DNA of 45,937 nucleotides from Chrysomallon squamiferum. Lineage: Eukaryota; Mollusca; Gastropoda; Neomphalida; Peltospiridae. Each line of letters begins with the position of its first letter. Within the stretch, counting starts at the first letter, position 1. The stretch is taken from the NCBI GenBank assembly GCA_012295275.1, contig CM022675.1:5616952-5662888 (forward strand), given 5' to 3'. The notes under the pieces were generated by a model. That model was not told the origin of the DNA. It saw only the letters and a list, made by a program, of their open reading frames with translations, and searched no databases. The translations under genes were made by a program, and so were the position numbers. Positions 37,652 through 45,937 of the stretch are shown here, one piece after another.

Positions 37652-40600
37652 TTAATTTTCCTTAGCACTATGACTCAATAAATAGGAAACAATCTTCTGT
37701 TTTTCCCTAAGTCTACCACCAACCATCTTGAGAGGTGTTTGTCCCATAGCATTAGGAGTGTTTACATCAACACCTCTTTCCACAAGGGCCTTCACAACTT
37801 CTGTTAATCCACGTATAGCTGCTACATGTAAGGCAGAATTTGTATCATTGTCTATTACATTAGGATCAGCTCCATGTTCCAGTAAATACAAAGCTGTTTT
37901 CCCCATTCTTTTATTAAGAGCTGTAAAAAGAGGAGTTACATCTTCATTGTTTTTGATATTTACATCAACACCTCTTTCCATAAGTGCCCGCACAACTGCT
38001 GTTAATCCATGTTTAGCTGCTATATGTAAGGCAGAATTTGTATCATTGTCTATGACATTAGGATCAGCTCCATGTTCCAGTAAATACAAAGCTGTTTTGT
38101 ACTGTTTGCTGTTCATAACTATAAGAAGAGGAGTTTTACCTTTATTGTTTTTAATATTTACATCAACACTTTTATTAATCAAGGCTCTGACAATTTCTGT
38201 ATTTCCCTCCTTAGCTGCTATGTGTAAAACAGAATTGTTATGTCTGTCTTTTAAATGAGGATCAGCTCCATGTTCCAGTAAATACACAACTACGTTGTTC
38301 TGTTTAGAGTGAACAGCTGTAAAAAGAGGAGTTTTACCTTCACTGTTTTTAATATTCATATCAACACCGTTTTTTATCAGTGTCGTCACAATTTCTATAT
38401 TTCCTTCTTTAACTGCTGTGTGTAAAACAGAATTATTAGATCTGTCTTTTAAATTAGGGTCAGCTCCATGTTGCAGCAAATAAACAACAACTTCATTGTG
38501 TCTGTAGTTTACAGCTGTATAAAGAGGAGTTTCAAGTTCTTTGTTTACAATATTTACTTTAGCACCTTTTTCAATCAGAGCTTTCAGAATTTCCATATTT
38601 CGCTGTTTAACTGCTATGTGTAAAGGCGAATTGCTATCAGTGTCTGTTAAATTAGGATCAGCTCCATGCTCCAGTAAGTACAAAACAACATTGCAATATA
38701 TATCTTTTAAAGGTGGACAATAGCTAATATAATTTATAGTTGTAAGGAGAGGCGTTTTACCTTCTTTGTTTCTAATATTTACTTTAGCACAGTTTTCAAT
38801 CAAAGTTGTCACACTTTCTATATTTCTATTTTTAATTGCCATGTGTAAACAAGAATTCTTACATCTGTCTGTTAAATTAGGATCAGCTCCATGTTCCAGC
38901 AAATACAAAACTACTTTATTTTTGTAAGAGTTTACAGCGCTAAATAGAGCAGTTTCACCTTCATTGTTTCTAATGTTTACATCAACACCTTTTTCAATTA
39001 GTGATGTCACTATTTCTATTTTTCCACGTTTAGCTGCTAAGTGTAAAACAGAATTGTTATTACTGTCTATTAAAATAGGTTCAGCTCCCTGTGCCAGTAA
39101 ATACAAAATTATTTCGCAATGTTTATCATCAAAGCATGTACCATCTGGATATCTGTTTATAGCTGTATAAAGAGGGGTTTCACCTCTATTGTTCTTAATA
39201 TTGACATCAACACCTTTTTCTATGAGTGCTTTAAAAATGTGTATTTTTTTTTGTTTAGGTGCTATGTGTAAAACAGAATTGTTATCATTGTCTGTTATTT
39301 TAGGATCAGCTCCTTGTTCCAGTAAGTAGAAAAATACTGCACAACGTCCATCATTAAAAGAATCATACCAGAGGTATTCATGATTTATAGCTGCAAGCAG
39401 AGCTGTTTCACCGCTATTGTTTTTGATATTTAGATCAACACCTTTTTCGATAAGAGCTGTCACAATCTTTACATTTCCCAGATTAGAAGCTATGTGTAAA
39501 ACAGAATTGTTTTTACTGTCTGTTAAATTAGGATCAGCTCTATGTTCCAGTAAGTACAAAACTACTTTGATTTGATTTGCTCTAAAAAGAGCAGTTTCAC
39601 CTTTATTGTTTCTAATGTTTACATCAACACCTTTTTCTATTAGTGCTATCACAACTTCAATATTTCCATGTTTAGCTGCGAAGTGTAAAGCAGAATTGTT
39701 ATCACTGTCTGTTAAAAAAGGATCAGCTCCATGTTCCAGCAAAGAGAAAACTACTGCACAATGTTCATAATTACGAGAATCATGACAGAGGTATTGATAA
39801 TTTGTTGCTGTAAGAAGAGGAGTTTCACCATCATTGTTTCTAATGTTTACATCAGCACCTTTTTCTATCAGCGCTGTCACAATTTCTATTTTTCCATATT
39901 TAGCTGCTAGATGTAAAACAGAACTGTTACAAGTGTCTGTTAAATTAGGATCAGCTCCATGTTCCAGTAAATACAAAAATACTTTGTCCTGTCCGTAGTT
40001 GGCAGCTGTAAGAAGAGGAGTTTGACCGTCATTGTTTTTAATATTGACATCAGCACCTTTCTCGATCAGTGCTTTCACAGTTTCTATTTTTCCATACTTA
40101 GCTGCTAGATGTAAAACAGAACTGTTATCACTGTCTGTTAACATAGGATCAGCTCCTTGTTCCAACAAACACAAAATTATAGTCCAGGGATCATGATCAA
40201 AGTCCTCAACGTATTCATCATATTCATCAAAGCATATACCCATAAGTTCAAGAAGAGGAGTTTTACCTGTATTGCTTTTAATATTAACGTCAGCACCTTT
40301 TTCAATCAGTGCTGTCACTATCTCTAATTCTCCATACTTAGCTGCTATGTGTAAAGCAGACTTGTTATCACTGTCTGTTAAATTAGGATCACCTCCATGT
40401 TCCAGTACACAGAAAACAACATGGATGTGTTTGAACTCCACAGCTGTAAAAAGAGGAGTTTTACCTTCTCTGTTTCTAATATTTATATCAACACCTTTTT
40501 CTATCAGCGCTGTCACAATTTCTATTTCTCCTTGTTCAGCTGTTATGTGTAAAGGCAAATTCTTATCAATGTCTGTTATATTTGGATCAGCTCCATGGTC

Positions 40601-43600
40601 CAGTAGATAGAAAACAACATGGTTGTGTTTGTACTCCACAGCTGTAAAAAGAGGAGTTTTACCTTCACTGTTTTTAATATTCAGATCAGAAACGTTTTCT
40701 GCCAATTTTGTCACAATTTCTATATTTCCTACTTTAGCTGCAATGTGTAAAACAGATTTGTTATCACCATCTGTTATATTAGGATCAGCTCCATGTTCCA
40801 GTAAATATAAAACAACTTTCCATTCTTTATCATTTGCAGATGGATGTTTTTGATAACAATTCAGAGATAGATTTCGTTCATAAGAAGTGAGGACTGCAAA
40901 AAGAGGAGTTTTACTTTCGTTGTTAATAATGTTCACCTTAGCACCATATTCAAACAGTACTGTCACAGCATCCAGATATCCAAGTTCTGCTGCTAGGTTT
41001 AAAGCTGAATTCTTATTCTGATCTGTAATGTTAACATCAGCTCCATTTTCTAGCAAAATCAAAGCTAATTCTTTTCTATGTTCTTTGATAATGACAGCAT
41101 CGTGAAGTGGAGTTTTTCCTTTACAGTTCACTGCATTAACATCAGCATTTCTTTTCACCAGTGATTTCAACAAATGTAAGTAACCAAGCCGAGCTGACGT
41201 GTGGAGAGGTGAATCAGAATCGAAGCATTCTAATCTAGTTTTCTTTTCAAACCAATCAGTCAATGACGTATCAACTGATACCTTAGCATTAGGATCAGCT
41301 CCTTTATCAAGCAGACACTGAACAACATCTGCACTGTTAAACATTACTGCTACTTTCAGTACTTGACTTTTCTTCCAGTTGTTCTCATGTGTATCACTAT
41401 GTCTCTCATAAATGAGAAAATCCACTGTGTCAGCAGAACCGCACATTGCTGCTGCTAAAAGAACTTTATCTCTGTTCTCATCATTTAAACAATCAGGTTT
41501 CAGTTTTACTATTTCTTTTATAACTCCTGAATTCATCTGACCAGCCGCAATGATGGCAATGTTTTCAATTTTGTTTATTATTTCAATGGTAACCAGTTTC
41601 TTAAAAAGAGAGCTTGTATCAACAGATTCATCAGTGAGTGGTTTTACTTGTGTATGGAACCTAACCAATAATAGTTTTACAATGTTTTCCTTTAATTTAC
41701 TGTTGCCTTCCTCATTGTTTATAAAGTCAGCCAACAAACAGGCAATGTTCATGTTACGCGAAAAAATTGAAAGTTGTAACAACAGGGAACACTGATTCAA
41801 AGCCACGTTTTTACACCTTGAACGTTTTTTAATTATGGTAACATTTTTATATTCTAACAATTTTTTGAGTATGGTAACATTGTCTGTTTTTGAACATGCA
41901 GCTGTTCTGATTGTATCGAATGTTGGAACAACACCTGATTGTAACAACATTTTCACAACATCTTCATCACCAAACAAACAAGAAATATTCAAAAGTTCTT
42001 TTTTCTGATTCTTGGAATCCATTTTACACAGATGTGTTGTCAAACACCTCGACATTGTTCTCAGGCCATTCACAACACACTCACTTGCAACAGATGATGA
42101 ATACATCCCTTTTTCTTTAACTGTCAAATACCGGTAGGATATGGTCCAACATTTTGAATGACTGTAATCGAAATGTACAATTTCCTCAAATATATTAAGG
42201 AAACCTTCACATACCTGAAATGCAAAATGATGCCTTACTCGATGCAGATTCTGATGCAGTATTTGGGACAATTTACCATAGAAGTGTTTTTTCTCAATGA
42301 GATATTTTAGAAATTCTTCATCTTTCAGTGATGGATGCGAAATAATCTCTCTGGCACTGCTTGATGCCAGCAAGTCAGTAAATCTACGAGCAAGAACTTC
42401 AAAGCAGTCAGGTCTGACAGTCATTGTAATGTGACTTTTATTAGACACTCCAGGTGTCACAACATATTCTAGCAACATGGAGACAGGACACACTTCTAGC
42501 AACTCTTCTACTTTCTTTGGAAATTCTGATGAAAACATCAGAAACAAAGAGTCAAACACTGACTGGTGAATAAATGTGTATCTATTGTTGTAACAATTCA
42601 AATAGGTGCCACACATTACATCAGCTGTTGTCTTTATGTGTGCAAGATTAGTGTGTTTTAAACTCAGACAGGCACCCTCCAGCACTCTTACTAATTCCAT
42701 TATGTCAGCGTCATTTTCAAATGGGTTCAACAAATCAATACTGAGACTGCCTTGCTGAAACATGATCAGCAGTAGAACCAGATAATTGATCTGTGAGGAT
42801 TGATCATTTTTCATATTTCCTAATTGTTCTCTGAGATATTCTACAGGTTTCTTAAAAAACTCAGCTCCTCTTTTTTGTGCATCACTTGAATTAACATAAT
42901 AAACACATACCTGAGGAAATCCTAACTCTGTACATGCTCTGTAAATGACCTTCCGTTTGTCATGTTCCTCCATTGTAACGTCATTTTGTTTGAGATATTT
43001 GTTTAGAATTTCTTCCTTTTCATCCCAACTGAGACAAAATTCATAACTCTGTAGATCAAGAAGATGAGTCTCATTAAACAGATCAAATTCCTTCAAACTG
43101 GTTTTACTTTCTGCAAATATTTGATTACGTAAGGTAATAATACATTTCACAGAACCATCCTGAACAAGACTCCATACCGTTGTAAATTTTGGTTGCCATG
43201 ACAGCCTAAAATCTGAAATAAGATTAGTTTTACCAAATATGTCATCGATGAGAATAATACATTTTTTATCTTTAGATACAGGGATATCATTGAATTCAGT
43301 GTGATGAGTCAGCAAGTAAGATTCTCTTTTCTCTTCAGTTTCTATCTGCCTCATAATTCTCAAAGCTAGAGTTGTCTTTCCTGAACCAGGACAGCCTGTT
43401 ACAATCACAACACCATTCTTCTTCAAAAGTTCAACACCTGTTTCTTCTGCTCTTGTTTCAACATAGAGATTCCAGTCAACTGAGTTTATCCTTGATGTGG
43501 TAGACACTGTATCAGAACAAGTTAAAAAATATTAAAGTCGACTATAAACTGTTTTATAATTGTTTGTACTATATAAAGATTAAGTTTATTATTTCTTAGT

Positions 43601-45681
43601 AAGAATTAGTTTATAATATTTATTCATTAATGTTAAGATTAAAAACAACTAGATGATTATCATATTATTAATGAACATGTTTGAAAACAATGTAAGGAAA
43701 AAAATCACCTTTCATATTTGATGCTCTTCCATCACTCTTTACTGAAATAATATAAAAATAAAAACAATAATTTTCTGTTGTTTACAAGTAAACAAGAATT
43801 ATTAACAGCAACCTGTACAATTACACTTCAGCTGAGTCATAACAGGTCAAATGTGTAACATTATTTTTATATATTTCTGATTGATTTTACTATAATCTGT
43901 ACTGCTACTGTTGTTGTTTCTTGATAATATTATTAATTTATTTATTGTTATAATTGATTTTCTCATTGTTGTTATTGTTGTTGTTGTTGTTTTATATATA
44001 CGTTGCGGAGCATTTCAATATTTATTGATGATCTTTTAAAATCACTGAAAAATGCACACCATTTAGAAATATGTGTGCATGTGTTTGTGTGTGTGTGTGT
44101 ATGTGTGTTGTGTGTGTATGTGTTATTCTTATCACAGAGTGTGGTAGAAAATTACTAATGATTATCTATCAATCTAGCAAAAAAAAATTAAACTTTCAGT
44201 TTTTAACTTACTAGTGTTCACAATTTGATTTCCTATCACAACATTTTTGTTATGAGATAGGGCATGGTAATTGTGAACTGAGCTGATATTTACATTTTGT
44301 TCTGTCACTGTCTGTGTTCTTGTGTGATCTGTAAAATAGTAAATGAACTGACTTAAATGCACTGCTTAAAAACAATTTCTAAAAAAAAAATTGTTTATCT
44401 ATATATAGAACAGTACAGCATACAGTATTAATTAAATGTATTATTTTTAAATATAACTATATAAAAAAAATCTGTTTAATATTATTTGTTAACTGATTAT
44501 TTTTGTAAGTACTAAGAAGTAAGTATTACTTCACAGTATTAAAATAAACAAAAGTAAATTCAAAAATAATTACAACAGTCATGATTGTAATCAAAATAGT
44601 AATTGGTGTGTGTTCTGCTTTAAAGTTTTCATAGGTCAAAGAAACAGGATATAAAAGTTTTTGAATTGTTAATGTTTTATCAATATAAATCAGTAAAGTG
44701 TGTATGTTCAATAGTGTTATAACCATAAGATTGTCAGCACACACTTTAAAGTGAAAGTAAAAACAACAGAAATAAACAATAACTTTGTCTTCTGTCAGAG
44801 TAGAACTGTTAGAGATTAAACAATATACTGAAAAACTGCACTGTTACATTTATAAAAATTAATTTTGTTTGGTTTTACCTGCCCATCAAATTAGTAAACT
44901 ACATTGTAGAAAACTACTGTGCTATTAATTACCTTTACAAGATGTGACTGTTGACACTTGTGGCTGTGCAGTATCCATGCCTGAAGTAGTTGCTGCTGTG
45001 ATGTTGTCCTGTTTTTCGTCATCTGAATCAGAAGTAGTTGCAGCTGTGATGTCCTCATCTTTTTCATCATCTGAGACAGAAGTAGATGCAGCTGTGGTGT
45101 TGTCTGAATCCTTTTTTTCATCATCCATATTGGCTGAAATGTAAAATATCAGTTTACATTACTGATAGATTGCTAATATTACATTCAGTTCTGTGTTTAA
45201 GTTGTTATATTGTGACATTGGATTCTGTTAAATAAACACACACATACACACACGCTCATGTGTGTATATCACGGGGTTCACACCTTTAAACACCTTATAT
45301 AGTTTTTTTTATGGCTCAGTCTATGGCCACCTAACAAAGAATATAAAAGCTAAATTGACAGCAATCTATATAAATCAATAAGTCTATTTATCCATCAGAG
45401 AAATAAACACAACACCAGTTAATTATGAAATACAGGTGACTTGATAATAATGCATTATACAGTCATAAAACATACGTTTAAGTAATTTTGATTAATGATA
45501 AGACAAAGGTCATACGAAAAACCAAGAAAAAATAAGAATCTGCACGAAGGACAGATTAAAACCTTAAAGTTTTATAATAAATGTTATTGACACAGGTTAA
45601 TTGCACATTACACCGTATCAAATTAAGAATAGACAATTGCTTACCATACTTGTCTGTAAAGGCAATGTCATTCAAAAACAT
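37652..45681 (-). CDS. nSTAND3-like NTPase with a long ankyrin-repeat array and RHIM-like N-terminus (5 exons)
   Basis: Minus-strand exons: 45681-45645, 45133-44933, 44328-44212, 43741-43709, 43506-37652. All are GT-AG and all junctions are phase 1, giving about 2080 residues. The order is a short leader (1-14); an acidic Ser/Thr region with three 16-residue repeats (15-79); a short exon with N-V-V-I-G-N-Q resembling a RHIM amyloid core (80-118); a P-loop NTPase with Walker A G-C-P-G-S-G-K-T-T (167-175) and Walker B I-I-L-I-D-D (213-218); a helical region (about 350-630); and ankyrin repeats to the C-terminus. The W-N-L-Y-V-E-T-R-A lead-in is typical of nSTAND3. STAND proteins act as ligand-triggered oligomerising switches, so an intracellular sensor is inferred. 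The last exon is 5855 bases without an intron. Its apparent start at 43507 is a GTG formed across the splice junction, so the protein does not start there. A second possible start is the ATG at 45128. Confidence 0.92.
37660..42010 (-). other. Ankyrin-repeat array with 15 two-repeat units
   Basis: Clear ankyrin repeats run from about residue 895 to the C-terminus, and diverged ones may begin near 630. From about residue 1033 they form 15 higher-order units. Each holds one repeat with 'LLEHGADPN-TD' followed by 'LHIAAK-G' and one with 'IEKG-DVNI-N' followed by 'KTPL'. The usual unit is 66 residues, or 198 bases. At least 30 repeats therefore follow a two-repeat period. Confidence 0.95.
42800..43477 (-). 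other. nSTAND3-like NTPase domain
   Basis: It begins with V-D-W-N-L-Y-V-E-T-R-A. It carries Walker A G-C-P-G-S-G-K-T-T, Walker B I-I-L-I-D-D-I-F-G and a sensor-like C-I-I-T-L-R-N-Q strand. All key phosphate- and Mg-binding residues are present, so it should bind nucleotide. The C-terminal border is approximate. Confidence 0.85.
44212..44328 (-). other. Exon 3 of gene 2: RHIM-like motif
   Basis: This 117-base exon, phase 1 at both ends, encodes 39 residues rich in Asn, Val, His and Ser. The core is N-V-V-I-G-N-Q-I-V-N, preceded by Y-H-A-L-S-H-N-K. RHIM motifs have a V/I-Q-V/I-G core in a short Asn/Ser-rich context; here the Gln is replaced by Val. This is a resemblance by eye, not a proven domain. 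Confidence 0.45.
44989..45126 (-). repeat. 48-bp coding minisatellite in exon 2 of gene 2
   Basis: Units at 45126-45085 (partial), 45084-45037 and 45036-44989 encode D-D-E-K-x6-T-A-A-x-T-S type repeats of 16 residues. The first has a two-residue difference. The result is an acidic, Ser/Thr-rich and probably disordered segment. Confidence 0.9.
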
Positions 45682-45766
45682 TGGTTTCCCCTCTGACCGA
45701 ATTCTCGTCTTAACCGTTTTCTTCGCTATCGCTTACTTCGCTTACTTTATTTACCAAACGCCAGTC

Positions 45767-45776
45767 TTTTTTTATA
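45767..45776 (-). promoter_or_regulatory. TATA box of gene 2
   Basis: On the minus strand TATAAAAAAA lies about 90 bases before the first in-frame ATG (45681), so transcription would start near 45745. The resulting first exon would end at the strong donor at 45644 (tatg|GTAAGC). An in-frame stop lies between the predicted transcription start and the ATG, which supports 45681 as the first usable start. Confidence 0.6.
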
Positions 45777-45937
45777 ACAAATCCACAGATTTGAAAAATT
45801 AGCAGAAATAACAAAGGGCCTTTGGATTGTAATTGCAATTAAGGATGCGCAATTTCAATTCCATCGCTTAAAAAAAAAAGGAGTGGATCTGTGATTGAAC
45901 TAACAAATTTGATTACGCAATCTGAATTCCATCAAAG

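Noticed and set aside
37728-40853. Several plus-strand open frames of 60-176 codons opposite gene 2
   Set aside because: They are the antisense of the ankyrin repeats. They repeat with the same 198-base period (S-A-P-C-S-S-K-Y-K) and have no independent features.
43505-43507. Start codon at the beginning of the long minus-strand frame
   Set aside because: The genomic triplet is GTG and spans an acceptor (gatacag|tgtcta). The frame continues upstream through four more exons.
44526-44744. 72-codon minus-strand frame within intron 2 of gene 2
   Set aside because: Exons 2 and 3 join perfectly without it, it lacks good flanking splice sites, and its composition is that of AT-rich intron.
45270-45300. 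tRNA B-box-like 'ggttcacacc'
   Set aside because: No A-box or cloverleaf arms can be found around it. No tRNA or rRNA gene was seen anywhere in the window.

Overview
The window is AT-rich animal DNA: spliced genes with GT-AG introns, long stretches without genes, and very many microsatellites ((CT)n, (CA)n, (AAT)n, (TATC)n). The two intact genes are a scavenger-receptor/zona-pellucida membrane protein and a STAND-NTPase/ankyrin protein. Both families are expanded in lophotrochozoans, and intron sizes of a few hundred bases to about 1 kb fit a mollusc, perhaps a gastropod. The species cannot be read from the sequence.

Layout. Positions 1-6.8 kb are non-coding: microsatellites and a degenerate repeat family. 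Gene 1 (plus strand, 6808-16917, polyA signal near 18024) can be joined into an 18-exon model. Every intron phase matches, giving an 820-residue type I membrane protein: signal peptide, short EGF-like piece, ZP-N, first half of ZP-C, four SRCR domains, second half of ZP-C, furin site and transmembrane helix. The SRCR block therefore sits inside the ZP-C domain. From 18.1 to 37.6 kb there is no convincing intact gene. This stretch holds a foldback element, duplicated non-coding blocks, a microsatellite-tailed repeat, a frameshifted hAT transposase relic (about 26.7-27.9 kb) and one unrecognised minus-strand reading frame (29109-29448). Gene 2 (minus strand, 37652-45681) has five exons all joined in phase 1. 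It encodes about 2080 residues: acidic repeats, a short motif resembling a RHIM amyloid core, an nSTAND3-like P-loop NTPase and more than 30 ankyrin repeats. The NTPase and the repeats lie in one 5.9-kb exon. A TATA box lies at 45767-45776.

Function. The genes point towards each other across about 20 kb of repeat-rich DNA and need not work together. Gene 1 looks like a surface or secreted polymerising protein with ligand-binding SRCR domains. Gene 2 looks like an intracellular sensor: ankyrins to detect, the NTPase to switch or oligomerise, the N-terminal motif to signal. An immune role for both is inferred from family knowledge and is not shown by the sequence.
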